Shown here: positions 1 through 7,822 of the stretch, piece after piece | Numbering within the stretch: position 1 is the stretch's first letter | How the letters are laid out: each line of letters begins with the position of its first letter | From: JAFGOY01 sp034430335 | Lineage (GTDB): Bacteria > Chloroflexota > Anaerolineae > Aggregatilineales > UBA3940 | Length of the DNA stretch: 38,413 bases | Direction: 5' to 3' | Assembly: GCA_034430335.1 (NCBI GenBank) | Contig: DAOUES010000201.1 | Location: 1-38,413, forward strand | Position numbers and translations under genes: made by a program | The notes under the pieces: model-generated | The model's database searches: none | What the model was told of the DNA's origin: nothing | Seen by the model: the letters and a program-made list of their open reading frames with translations, nothing else

Positions 1-126
1 GTTGAGATTCAATACGTCGAAACAGGCTTCCGGCGAAACGCCCCTGGCATGCAGGTAAGTCCCCATCGCGCCGTCGGCGAGCAGCGGTCCCTCGGCGAGC
101 CTGTCACGAAAAGTCAGTTTGCTCAT
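1..126 (-). CDS. Homocysteine S-methyltransferase, N-terminal part (cut by window edge)
   Basis: The minus strand encodes 42 residues from an ATG at 126 and runs off the left edge. The stretch LLADGAMGTYL followed by an ARGV segment and CFDxLNL is the N-terminal signature of the homocysteine S-methyltransferase barrel. It is found in MetH and in the fused homocysteine methyltransferase/methylenetetrahydrofolate reductase proteins. The family transfers a methyl group to homocysteine to form methionine in the cytoplasm. A purine-rich AGGGGA lies about seven bases before the ATG, which supports this start. The zinc-binding cysteines lie beyond the edge, so MetH, the YitJ-like fusion and a stand-alone methyltransferase cannot be told apart. 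Confidence 0.8.
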   Translation of the reverse strand, partial: MSKLTFRDRLAEGPLLADGAMGTYLHARGVSPEACFDVLNLN

Positions 127-234
127 CAGCTATCCCCTGGTAGTTGTCGGCAATAATCGCAAATTTGACGTGACTCTACCAGCAGCGGTTTGGGGCGGCA
201 AACAGTGATACTTTCGTGGCGGCGTTGTCTCAGC

Positions 235-1119
235 TTATATTCCAAGCGTATTCTCATGCGCCGCATCTACTGCGCGATTGAGTTCGTCAAGCTTTGAAAT
301 CACCGGGGTTATAATACAATACGGATCAGACTTGTTCCATCTTAAATAGACAAGCAATGTTGCTAGACAGAAAGTTGTAAGTGAACAAGCTAATCTTGGG
401 TCTGGGTCATCAAACTCCAATTCTGGTGTGTAATATCGCCCTTTTTGCTTTATGTGATGTTGACTTATTTCGTACCAGTCGCCGTGAACAGAGTGACTGC
501 CATTTCCAAACATATATGCATAGCCAGCGCTCATGTTGAGATCGTCAAGGATTTCTCGAAAATTCTTTCCATCCACATTCCAAATCTTATTGTTCATCAA
601 TTCTATGATAGAAATATCATCTTCCCTAAGCCGTGCTTCAATTTTACGCTTCATCCGTCTTTCTATTTGGATTAGCGGACGATGGCTTGCTATGTTATCC
701 AAATCTGCGAGTATTTCTTTCTCAGGTTTGTAAGATGCCAAGACAAAACTACGTATAGTTTTTCTTTTTGACTTTGACTTAATCATGTACTCCATTCGTA
801 TCGACGTTTCAAATATCAGTCGGCTAAAGATAGCAGCCAACTCGAGTTGACGTTTCGCTGTGTGAATCAGCAAACCTTCATAAAGCTTCGCAATTCGGAT
901 CATATGACCCGCGATGATCGCCTTATGCTTTGAGTATCCCTGTTCAGCCTCCTTTTCAGTGGGAGAAAGAGATACACCAACTCGAAGCAAATAGAGACAA
1001 CGATTCATCAATTCGACAATGAATTCCATGAAGTCATCGTTGTTCCTTAGCACACTTGGGTCAGGGGCATTGTCAATCCAGTTTTCAATCTCATCAAGAT
1101 TCTTCTGTACGTTTTCCAT
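235..1119 (-). CDS. DUF5677-like protein of unknown function
   Basis: The open frame reaches a TTG at 1179, but the ATG at 1119 (MENVQKNLDEIE) is the more natural start and gives 294 residues; neither has a clear Shine-Dalgarno. The protein is mostly helical, with no signal peptide or obvious membrane helix. The segment IFETSIRMEYM, the later HSVHGDWYE and the C-terminal CLATLLVYLRW resemble the DUF5677 family, whose function is unknown. The gene is visibly A+T-rich compared with its neighbours and stands alone, which suggests acquisition. Family membership is recalled from pattern, not from a search. Confidence 0.6.
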   Translation of the reverse strand: MENVQKNLDEIENWIDNAPDPSVLRNNDDFMEFIVELMNRCLYLLRVGVSLSPTEKEAEQGYSKHKAIIAGHMIRIAKLYEGLLIHTAKRQLELAAIFSRLIFETSIRMEYMIKSKSKRKTIRSFVLASYKPEKEILADLDNIASHRPLIQIERRMKRKIEARLREDDISIIELMNNKIWNVDGKNFREILDDLNMSAGYAYMFGNGSHSVHGDWYEISQHHIKQKGRYYTPELEFDDPDPRLACSLTTFCLATLLVYLRWNKSDPYCIITPVISKLDELNRAVDAAHENTLGI

Positions 1120-1283
1120 GAAATAATTTCGGTTAGATGCGATATGATAACAGCATGGTAAATAGGCGGTTAAACACAACTATGTACTTTGTTTTTGATT
1201 TCACATGATATCATAACAGGTGAATTCATGTTCCCATTATTATGACCCACACTGGCAGAATCGATGCGACCGGAACGTGCAGA

Positions 1284-1751
1284 TCATCGACCTGGATGAT
1301 CCGACGACTCTGTGTCGATATCCGGAGATGGCTTGAACAGGTCGCGCAGCAGCAGGACTCCGCCAATGCCGATGGCAACCAGGGCCAGCGAATAACCCGC
1401 GAGCAGCATCAGGACGAGCACCCACTGCCAGCCGGACGGCTCAATCCTGCCTGATGCCAGCCCTGTGATAACAGCAAGCGCCTGACTGCCCACCAGCAAG
1501 CCGATTGCAATACCGAGACCCCAGCCGACGAGTCTCTGATGTGAACGCGCCCGTATGGTTGCCCAGAACAGCAGCCCTCCGCCAGCAAGGGCCGCCGGGA
1601 AAAGCTCCGCAGGCATGAGATAATCGAACCGGAACATCCGCATGTCAATAAAAGCAATCCCTGAGAAGAAGATAGGTGCCAGAATTGGGAGCCATACGAG
1701 TGCCGTTCCTGTGATTGCCAGTATTCTGGTAACAACATTCTTCTTTTCCAT
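1284..1751 (-). CDS. Small membrane protein, unknown function
   Basis: 155 residues with four hydrophobic stretches, at about residues 8-32, 45-65, 74-95 and 108-134, so probably a four-helix inner-membrane protein. The C-terminus is polar and acidic (about residues 140-155). The start is well supported: a textbook AAGGAGG sits eight or so bases before the ATG at 1751. I do not recognise the family. The upstream neighbour is the divergent tRNA-Thr promoter, so this gene must have its own promoter between about 1752 and 1860. A TATAAA-like hexamer on the minus strand at 1801-1806 is a possible -10, without a good -35. Confidence 0.6.
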   Translation of the reverse strand: MEKKNVVTRILAITGTALVWLPILAPIFFSGIAFIDMRMFRFDYLMPAELFPAALAGGGLLFWATIRARSHQRLVGWGLGIAIGLLVGSQALAVITGLASGRIEPSGWQWVLVLMLLAGYSLALVAIGIGGVLLLRDLFKPSPDIDTESSDHPGR

Positions 1752-1868
1752 GTGTTATAACCTCCTTGAAGTTACCGAGCCGTGCGTCCTGTGCCCTCAG
1801 TTTATACCTATCTCTCGGAAAGGATAAATGATGTTTCCCGTCGAAGTGATCCTCCCACCGCGCCGATC

Positions 1869-1898
1869 TTGCCTCGTCCCCTCCCGATTGGGTATAAT
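1869..1898 (+). promoter_or_regulatory. Sigma-70-type promoter of tRNA-Thr
   Basis: TTGCCT at 1869-1874 and a perfect TATAAT at 1893-1898 are separated by 18 bases. The predicted start, near 1905, lies a few bases before the mature tRNA 5' end. Confidence 0.75.
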
Positions 1899-1909
1899 CG
1901 CCGCCACAC

Positions 1910-1982
1910 GCCACCCTAGCTCAATCGGCAGAGCAGGCGCTTCGTAAGCGTCAGGTTATGGGTTCGATTCCCGTGGGTGGCT
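1910..1982 (+). tRNA. tRNA-Thr(CGU)
   Basis: A complete cloverleaf of 73 nt. The acceptor stem is GCCACCC with GGGTGGC and discriminator T. The D-arm is GCTC/GAGC. The anticodon stem is GGCGC/GCGTC with loop TTCGTAA, giving anticodon CGT, which reads ACG (Thr). The T-arm contains GGTTCGATTCC. No CCA is encoded after the discriminator, so it must be added by CCA-adding enzyme. Confidence 0.92.
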
Positions 1983-1985
1983 CTT

Positions 1986-2015
1986 GCCCTGGAATGTTTT
2001 CCCAGGGCGTTTTTT
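1986..2015 (+). terminator. Rho-independent terminator after tRNA-Thr
   Basis: GCCCTGG (1986-1992) pairs with CCAGGGC (2002-2008) across a nine-base loop and is followed by a run of T at 2010-2015. It closes the tRNA-Thr unit a few bases after the mature 3' end. Confidence 0.85.
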
Positions 2016-2077
2016 ATAGCCCTGGCAGTTATTGAGAGATATAGGTCGCTGCCAGTCAACGAAAAAGAGGGAGCCGT

Positions 2078-2737
2078 ATGGCCGATCAGGAGCATCCCCG
2101 CACAATCACTATCGGAGTGGCCGGAGGCAGTGGGGCCGGAAAGTCGACCGTCGCCAGGGTGATCCTGGATCGGATCGGCGCGGACAAAATCGCCTATGTC
2201 CCCCACGATTCGTATTACCGCGACCTGAGCAGCCTGCCCCGCGATCAGCGGGCATTGATTAACTTCGACCATCCCGATTCGTTGGACGGCGAACTCTTCA
2301 TCGAGCACGTCAGGCAGCTTCAGCGCTACGAACCGATCAATATCCCGATTTACGATTTCTCGACCCACACCCGCACCAGCGAAGTCCGCGTCGTGCAGCC
2401 TCACCGCGTCATTTTGGTCGAAGGGATTCTGATTTTTGCCGATGCCAGCCTGCGCGAACTGTTCGATGTTCGCATCTTCGTCGAGACGGATGACGATGTG
2501 CGTTTCATCCGCCGGTTGCAGCGCGATATCTCGGAACGCGGGCGGACAATCGATTCGGTAATCAACCAGTGGATGCAGACCGTGCGCCCGATGCACCTCG
2601 AATTTGTCGAACCCAGCAAGCGTTATGCGCATGTCATCGTGCCGGAGGGCGGCCTGAATCAGGTTGCAATGGAGATGATCATCGCCCGCATTCAGACTCT
2701 GCGTGGCGTCCAGGCCGGTTTGCAAGGGGAAAGCTAA
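2078..2737 (+). CDS. udk: Uridine kinase
   Basis: 219 residues, the usual Udk length. The enzyme phosphorylates uridine and cytidine to UMP and CMP in the cytoplasmic pyrimidine salvage pathway. The P-loop GGSGAGKST is at residues 16-24. It is followed by the HDSYYRDLS nucleoside-binding segment, NFDHPDSLD, YDFSTHTR and VEGILIF, all in the order seen in bacterial Udk. The C-terminal VRPMHLEFVEPSKRYAHVI block is also typical. A GAGGGAG motif precedes the ATG at 2078. The gene sits alone between two tRNA genes, and the tRNA-Thr terminator lies upstream, so it probably has its own weak promoter within about 2015-2070. Confidence 0.96.
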   Translation: MADQEHPRTITIGVAGGSGAGKSTVARVILDRIGADKIAYVPHDSYYRDLSSLPRDQRALINFDHPDSLDGELFIEHVRQLQRYEPINIPIYDFSTHTRTSEVRVVQPHRVILVEGILIFADASLRELFDVRIFVETDDDVRFIRRLQRDISERGRTIDSVINQWMQTVRPMHLEFVEPSKRYAHVIVPEGGLNQVAMEMIIARIQTLRGVQAGLQGES

Positions 2738-2743
2738 AAAGGA

Positions 2744-2762
2744 AACAGGCCAGAAGCCTGTT
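2744..2762 (+). terminator. Possible weak terminator after udk
   Basis: AACAGGC (2744-2750) pairs with GCCTGTT (2756-2762) over a five-base loop, six bases after the udk stop codon. Only a short AATT-like tail follows, so termination may be inefficient. Confidence 0.4.
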
Positions 2763-2779
2763 AATTGAGGAATAACCTG

Positions 2780-2852
2780 TGCCCCCAAGGAGATTCGAAC
2801 TCCTGTTTCAGCCTTGAGAGGGCCGCGTCCTGGGCCACTAGACGATGGGGGC
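2780..2852 (-). tRNA. tRNA-Glu(CUC)
   Basis: A 73-nt cloverleaf on the minus strand. The acceptor is GCCCCCA with TGGGGGC and discriminator A, and the D-arm contains TCTAGTGGCC, as in bacterial tRNA-Glu. The anticodon stem is CGGCC/GGCTG around loop CTCTCAA, giving anticodon CTC (reads GAG). The T-arm is AGGAGTTCGAATCTCCT. CCA is not encoded. Confidence 0.93.
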
Positions 2853-2865
2853 CTGATAGGGCGGC

Positions 2866-2894
2866 ATTGTAACATTCACCAGGGTCGGCGTCAA
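2866..2894 (-). promoter_or_regulatory. Promoter of tRNA-Glu
   Basis: On the minus strand TTGACG (2889-2894) and TACAAT (2866-2871) are exactly 17 bases apart. The expected start lies about seven bases beyond the -10, just before the tRNA 5' end at 2852. Confidence 0.8.
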
Positions 2895-2920
2895 GAAACC
2901 CGCAGCGACGTAATTAACAA

Positions 2921-2947
2921 TGAGCCATCCCAAAACGGGATGGCTCA
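2921..2947 (-). terminator. Terminator of the slipin gene
   Basis: An 11-bp perfect stem, TGAGCCATCCC with GGGATGGCTCA, around a five-base loop lies about 20 bases after the slipin stop codon. On the minus strand it is followed by a T-rich stretch (TTGTTAATT). It also insulates the tRNA-Glu promoter from read-through. Confidence 0.75.
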
Positions 2948-2967
2948 CCTGGTTTTGTCTGGCGTAG

Positions 2968-3771
2968 CTACTGATCTTTATCCGCCAGCTTGCTCACCGA
3001 CCTCGCCAGTTCGGTAAATGACGAGATGACATCGATCGGCACCGGGAAGATCAGCGTGCTGTTCTTCTCTGCTGCGATCTCGGTCAGCGTCTGGAGATAG
3101 CGCAGTTGCAGCGTCGCCGGTTCGAGCGCCATCACATGGGCAGCTTCTTTGAGCTGCTGCGCGGCCTGGAATTCACCTTCGGCATGGATGATCTTCGCGC
3201 GTTTCTCGCGCTCTGCCTCGGCCTGGCGCGCCATCGCCCGCTGCATCGTCGGCGGCAACTCGACATCCTTGACTTCGACTAGGCTGACCTTGATACCCCA
3301 GGGTTCGGTCTGTTCGTCGATGATATAGGCCAGCTTATCGTTGATCCGGTCACGGTGAGCGAGCAGTTCGTCGAGTTCCGCCTCGCCGATTACGCTTCGC
3401 AGGCTGGTCTGCGCGATCTGCCAGGTCGCCCGCCGATAGTCTTCCACCTGCACGACCGAGTTCTCCGGGTTGACGATCCGGAAATAGGCGACGGCGTTGA
3501 CTTTCACCGTCACGTTATCGTTGGTGATCGCTTCCTGGGAAGGAATGTCGAGAGTCACGATACGCAGGTCGGTTTTGACCATCCGGTCAATGATCGGGAT
3601 GAGGAAGAACAACCCCGGCCCCTTCGCTCCGATCAACCGGCCCAGCCGGAAAATGACGCCCCTTTCGTATTCCTGCACCACGCGAACGGCGGAAGCCAAC
3701 AGCGCAATAATTACTACCAGTGCGCCGATCCCAATACACAGCGCCGATCCTACTATACCACCTGTATCCAT
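2968..3771 (-). CDS. Slipin (stomatin/SPFH family membrane protein)
   Basis: 267 residues from the ATG at 3771, which has AAAGGAG upstream; the preceding TTG at 3774 is less likely. An N-terminal membrane helix (about residues 5-28) is followed by the SPFH/Band 7 domain: VQEYERGVIFRLGRL, KGPGLFFLIPIID, VNAVAYFRIVNPE, QTSLRSVIGEAELDELLAHR and then the coiled RQAEAEREKRAKIIHAEGE stretch. Slipins form oligomeric scaffolds in the membrane and often sit beside a membrane protease (NfeD/ClpP class). No such partner is visible here; the next upstream gene encodes a HerA-like ATPase about 100 bases away, with a possible terminator between. Function in this organism is unknown. Confidence 0.92.
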   Translation of the reverse strand: MDTGGIVGSALCIGIGALVVIIALLASAVRVVQEYERGVIFRLGRLIGAKGPGLFFLIPIIDRMVKTDLRIVTLDIPSQEAITNDNVTVKVNAVAYFRIVNPENSVVQVEDYRRATWQIAQTSLRSVIGEAELDELLAHRDRINDKLAYIIDEQTEPWGIKVSLVEVKDVELPPTMQRAMARQAEAEREKRAKIIHAEGEFQAAQQLKEAAHVMALEPATLQLRYLQTLTEIAAEKNSTLIFPVPIDVISSFTELARSVSKLADKDQ

Positions 3772-3849
3772 CAAAGCTCCTTTCTTCCCGTTCCGGCGGC
3801 GATTACCGCCGGACTGCGATCATATTATCAGTGTCAGAAGAACAATCCA

Positions 3850-3870
3850 AGTCCCAAATAATGAGGGACT
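3850..3870 (-). terminator. Possible terminator after the HerA-like gene
   Basis: AGTCCC (3850-3855) and GGGACT (3865-3870) form a short hairpin five bases after the stop codon of the HerA-like gene. The tail (TGGATTGTTCTT on the minus strand) is only moderately T-rich. A candidate slipin promoter (TTGGAT, 17 bases, TAATAT) overlaps the same region. Confidence 0.4.
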
Positions 3871-3875
3871 CGATA

Positions 3876-6596
3876 CTACCATCCCTGATCGTAGCCGGGG
3901 CCGCCGCCGCCCTGCTCGTAGTCCTGTGCCTGCCCCAGGCTGGACGACGAGGCCGAGAGCATGGCCGAGTTGCCGTTGATCACAACATCCCAGTAGGGCA
4001 CCCATCCCAACCCAAACAGCGTCAAGTCGATGTCTTTCTTCAGGGGAGAGATGCGTACTTCTTCGATCTGCTGGACGGCATTGACCCATTTATCCTGCAC
4101 AGACTGGAGTGCGGCGGCCATTTCTTGCTCGGTTTCTTCAAGCTGATCGGCGATGGAGAGCAGATCGCGTTCCATCAGGTCAACCTGGTCCTCGCTAGAT
4201 GACGTATAGCGGCGCATCCGGCTTGTCCTCGACAGGGTGTAGTAGGCGCGCCCCTTCATCAACTGCATCAGCGATTCTGCCCCGGTGAGCAGTTCCTCGC
4301 GCTTGCGGGCTTCGTGTTGTTCGCGTTTCGAATCGAGCCGCAGCGATTTCTGCTGGGCGCGGTTTTCGAGCGTCTCCAGCTTTGTATCATACCGGGCCGC
4401 CACAGTGTCGATTTCGGCGTCACGCTGTTCCCTGGCTACTGCCTGCAAACGGGCGATGAAGCTCTGCCGGTCTTCGCCCAGCGTGCTGTACAGCTTCAAT
4501 ACCGGGTTGTGATAGACGTACAGGGCTGCGTTGTAGTAAATCCAGTCAACCAGGTTGCTTTGCAGGTCCTTGAACCCCTGGGCGCTGGTCATTGTAGAGG
4601 GAACGTCGGCGTAGTAAGCCTCGGCGAACGGGTTCGGCTCCAGTGCATAGGGATCGAACGGGTCGGAAACGTACTCGTTCCAGTCCAGGTAGGGGACACG
4701 GGGCAGATTCGGTACGACGAAGGCGTAGGTATATGTTTCGAAGGTATTGGTCTTGCTGTTCTGGAAGCGCACCATCGTCTGGGCCAGCAGAGCCGGTCGA
4801 TATAACAGCCTGCGCCGGGTTTCGACCTGTATCGCGGGCTGGCGCGTCCACTGCTCCCAGCTTCTGATCCCCTGCTCAACGGTGTAATCGACCGGCAGGT
4901 AGTGCTGGTAGATCGTGGAGGGCAGCGAGGGCAGCGTCTTCGAAAAACCGGGCGGGGTCTCGTCGACCAGCGCTTCTGTTTGAGACACTGCCGGTGTGGT
5001 GGGCGGCGCAGCAGTTCCCGCCGGTGTGCCGGAATACAGCGGCTCTGATGCGCTCGGAGCCGCCGGTTCGGCTGGCTGCGAATAGCTCGGAGTCTGGGGC
5101 ATCACCCCCTCGCCTGCCGCCTGGTGGCTTGGCCCGTGCTGCTGTTGAGCTGCCTTTTCGGCGACCGCCCGCTGGTTGTCCATCAGGCTGCTGATCTGCT
5201 GGCGGGTCAGCGGCCCGCGCAGGTACGACATCGCCCAGCGGGTGTGCATGTAGAAGGGCGTGTTGGGTTCATGCACATTGTGCATGATGAATTCGCGCGG
5301 CCCCAACCTGCCGATCAGCGCCTCTACCGTCTTCAAATCGAGCGCGGACGTGGCGTCGCGGGCGTAGTCGAGACCTTCCAGGACACGTTCCTTGTCGATA
5401 TCGGTCTGCATCTTGCCGATGAACCAGGTCCCGGCATTCGACAGGCCCTTGTAATCGATGTCTTTCGGGTTCTGGGTCGCGACCAGCATCCCGACGCCGA
5501 AAGCGCGCGCCTGCTTGAGCATTCTCAGGATAGGGTCTTTGGTCGGCGGGTTGTTAGGATGCGGGGGAAACATCCCGAACACCTCGTCAATGTAGACCAG
5601 CGCCCGCAGACTGGTCGAACCGGACAGCCCGCGCATCCACGAGTGGATCGATTCGAGCAGCAGCGTCGTAAAAAACTGCTGTTCGACATTGTTCAGGTGG
5701 GCCGTGTAGAAAATCGTTGCGCGCGGGTATCCTTCGGGCGTGAACAACATCGAAGGGATGTGGAGCGCCTCGCCCTTGATCCAGGTCTGGAATTTCGGCG
5801 CGGCGAGGATGTTGTTCAGGGTCTGGGCCAGCTTGAAGCGCTGTTTCTCCGGGAAGATGGTTTCGATGTCCATCACCCCCAGTTTGCTGAACGGCGGCTG
5901 CTGCACCTGGTGGATCAACTGGGCAATGGAGAGGTCGGTGTTGTTGCGCCAGTTGAATTCAAAGATGTTGGAGAGGAGGATGTGCTCTTTGTCCTCGACC
6001 GGTTTGGCGTCGATCCCGATCAGCGCCAGCAGCGCGGTGACGATCCCGGAGATGCGTTCCCGCAGCATTTCCTCGTTGCCTGCCCAGCCTTCCGAGGGCG
6101 AGGACAGCGATTGCAGGATGCTGACCGGCAGACCGGCTTCAGAACCGGGCGTGTAGATGCTGAAACGGGAAGCGCGCCGGTATTCCTGGATGCGGTCGTT
6201 GTCAATCCCCCACTCGGCCAATCCCTCTTTCCAGCGTGCGGCGACCGTCTCGGCGTATTCTTCGTGTGTCTGATCCGCCTGCAAAGCGTCGTCCACATTT
6301 ACCCAGGGCAAAAAATGCTGCGGTTCGAGCGCCGGGAAAGCCAGCAGCATATTGGTGATATCGCCCTTGGGGTCGAGGATCAGGCAGGGGATGTTGTCGA
6401 TGACCGCTTCTTCCAGTATGGTGATTCCCAACCCGGTCTTGCCGCTGCCGGTCATCCCCAGGATCACGCCGTGCGTGGTGAGATCGCGGGCGTCGTAGTA
6501 TACGGCGTCGCCCGGAATGACTTCATGCGTTTCAGGATCGACATGTCCACCTAAGTAAAAATTGTTCGGTGCTTCTACAAAATGCATCGGCTGCAT
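3876..6596 (-). CDS. HerA/DUF87-type hexameric ATPase with Pro-rich linker and C-terminal coiled coil
   Basis: 906 residues, with AAGGAG before the ATG at 6596. The N-terminal P-loop ATPase carries Walker A GMTGSGKT (residues 47-54, Lys53), then CLILDPKGDITN (the HerA/VirB4-type motif after strand 2). Walker B is LVYIDEVFGMFPP, and a sensor-like VATQNPKDID follows. A Pro/Ala/Ser/Thr-rich linker occupies about residues 495-545. The C-terminal half ends in a long charged coiled coil (about 715-870) and a Gly-rich tail. HerA-like ATPases are hexameric DNA or protein translocases. NurA, the usual nuclease partner of HerA, is absent. The upstream genes encode a secreted PLD-like protein and an unknown helical protein. 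The actual substrate cannot be told from sequence. Confidence 0.85.
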   Translation of the reverse strand: MQPMHFVEAPNNFYLGGHVDPETHEVIPGDAVYYDARDLTTHGVILGMTGSGKTGLGITILEEAVIDNIPCLILDPKGDITNMLLAFPALEPQHFLPWVNVDDALQADQTHEEYAETVAARWKEGLAEWGIDNDRIQEYRRASRFSIYTPGSEAGLPVSILQSLSSPSEGWAGNEEMLRERISGIVTALLALIGIDAKPVEDKEHILLSNIFEFNWRNNTDLSIAQLIHQVQQPPFSKLGVMDIETIFPEKQRFKLAQTLNNILAAPKFQTWIKGEALHIPSMLFTPEGYPRATIFYTAHLNNVEQQFFTTLLLESIHSWMRGLSGSTSLRALVYIDEVFGMFPPHPNNPPTKDPILRMLKQARAFGVGMLVATQNPKDIDYKGLSNAGTWFIGKMQTDIDKERVLEGLDYARDATSALDLKTVEALIGRLGPREFIMHNVHEPNTPFYMHTRWAMSYLRGPLTRQQISSLMDNQRAVAEKAAQQQHGPSHQAAGEGVMPQTPSYSQPAEPAAPSASEPLYSGTPAGTAAPPTTPAVSQTEALVDETPPGFSKTLPSLPSTIYQHYLPVDYTVEQGIRSWEQWTRQPAIQVETRRRLLYRPALLAQTMVRFQNSKTNTFETYTYAFVVPNLPRVPYLDWNEYVSDPFDPYALEPNPFAEAYYADVPSTMTSAQGFKDLQSNLVDWIYYNAALYVYHNPVLKLYSTLGEDRQSFIARLQAVAREQRDAEIDTVAARYDTKLETLENRAQQKSLRLDSKREQHEARKREELLTGAESLMQLMKGRAYYTLSRTSRMRRYTSSSEDQVDLMERDLLSIADQLEETEQEMAAALQSVQDKWVNAVQQIEEVRISPLKKDIDLTLFGLGWVPYWDVVINGNSAMLSASSSSLGQAQDYEQGGGGPGYDQGW

Positions 6597-6637
6597 TCTG
6601 CCACTCCTTATCTGATCTATAAATCGCTAAAAAAGTA

Positions 6638-7822
6638 TCATTCGGCGGCGAGACACTCACCGCCGCTCGGTAGGTTCGCCTCGCTCATTCGCCGGGTGAA
6701 CTCTCCTTCATACAATGCGGCCACCTGCGGGCTGTGAATGAGCAGCAGGTTCTCGTCGTTCGACTCGGTGGCGTTGGTGCTGTAGTTGAACGACCCCGTC
6801 GCCACGACTGCCCCGTCGACGATGATGACCTTGTGATGGAATGTCTGGGGGTTGCCATCCAGACGCACGTCGATCCCTTCGCCAAGCAGGGTGTTGCACT
6901 CGGAATATTCGGTGTTGGCCCCGCGTGATTCGAAAATGCCGCTGACTTCCACCCCTGCCGCTGCCCGGTCGATCATCACTTTTGCCAGATCATAGTCGGT
7001 AAACGAGAAGGCCATAAAGTGGATTGAATACTCTGCTTCCGAGGCGAGGCTGATCAACTGGTTCATCACTTCGTCTTCCGGCGAGAAGTAGGTCTCGATC
7101 CACATCCCGTCGACATCGACGCCGGGGTAGGGTGTATTGGCCGGTGATGTCGGCCCGAATGCGCCCCCGAACATCTCTTCGAATTCGGTCGTGTAGTTGG
7201 TCGCCAGTTGGGGCGACAGGATGGCGATGGCATTGTTGTTGTTCCGGTAAACGCCGTTCTCGGTGAAATTCAGCGAACCGGTCCATACAATCGAGCGGTC
7301 GAAGACGTAGAACTTGTTGTGCATCAGGGCGCTGCGTTCGTCAGGTGTGGCCGGAATGCCCGCGTCGATCAGTTCCTCGATTTGTGGATCGTCTTCTGTG
7401 TGCTCGTCGTCATAGACGATCCGCACCTGAACGCCGCGATTGTGCGCGGCGATCAGCGCATCGGCGACATTTTGCAGGTTGAACTCGAACATCGCCGCGT
7501 CGATGCTGTACCGCGCGTTGTCGATCAGCCAGAGCAGGTTTTCCTCGACACCCCCGGTGGTCACATCGTCGAACGGGATCACCGGGTTGGTGAAATAGAC
7601 GGCCCAGAGATTGTCGCTGGCGGCAGGCTCTTCGACCGCCGGGGTGAGGATTCCACCCGGCATCGGGACGGTGGGCGATGGCACGACGACCGCCGTAGCG
7701 ACATCGTCGGCGGCGTTGAGGAATGTCCCGATATCTTCCTCGGCCAATCCACAGCCGGTAAGACCGAGCAGTATTACCGCTCCCAGCATAATGAGATAAG
7801 CTGTTGGTCGATGGGTCGTCAT
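6638..7822 (-). CDS. Secreted lipoprotein with two phospholipase-D (HKD) motifs
   Basis: 394 residues. A signal peptide ends in the lipobox LTGC (Cys24), so the protein should be lipid-anchored outside the membrane. It has two complete HKD repeats: HNKFYVFD followed by GSLNF, and HHKVIIVD followed by GSFNYS. It thus has the full pair needed for one PLD active site and could be a phosphodiesterase of lipid or nucleic acid (Nuc-like). The gene starts inside the stop of the preceding gene (ATGA overlap at 7819-7822), which implies translational coupling. It ends about 40 bases before the HerA-like gene. Export makes direct contact with the cytosolic ATPase unlikely. Substrate unknown. Confidence 0.88.
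   Translation of the reverse strand: MTTHRPTAYLIMLGAVILLGLTGCGLAEEDIGTFLNAADDVATAVVVPSPTVPMPGGILTPAVEEPAASDNLWAVYFTNPVIPFDDVTTGGVEENLLWLIDNARYSIDAAMFEFNLQNVADALIAAHNRGVQVRIVYDDEHTEDDPQIEELIDAGIPATPDERSALMHNKFYVFDRSIVWTGSLNFTENGVYRNNNNAIAILSPQLATNYTTEFEEMFGGAFGPTSPANTPYPGVDVDGMWIETYFSPEDEVMNQLISLASEAEYSIHFMAFSFTDYDLAKVMIDRAAAGVEVSGIFESRGANTEYSECNTLLGEGIDVRLDGNPQTFHHKVIIVDGAVVATGSFNYSTNATESNDENLLLIHSPQVAALYEGEFTRRMSEANLPSGGECLAAE

Noticed and set aside
1916..2875. A 319-codon minus-strand frame covering udk and both tRNA genes
   Set aside because: It runs through two tRNA genes and is antisense to uridine kinase; no family motif was found.
5124..6554. A long plus-strand open frame (476 codons) opposite the HerA-like gene
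   Set aside because: It is the antisense of a clear ATPase with motifs in the other strand; Arg/Asp/Gln-rich content and no ribosome-binding site mark it as a shadow of G+C-rich coding DNA.
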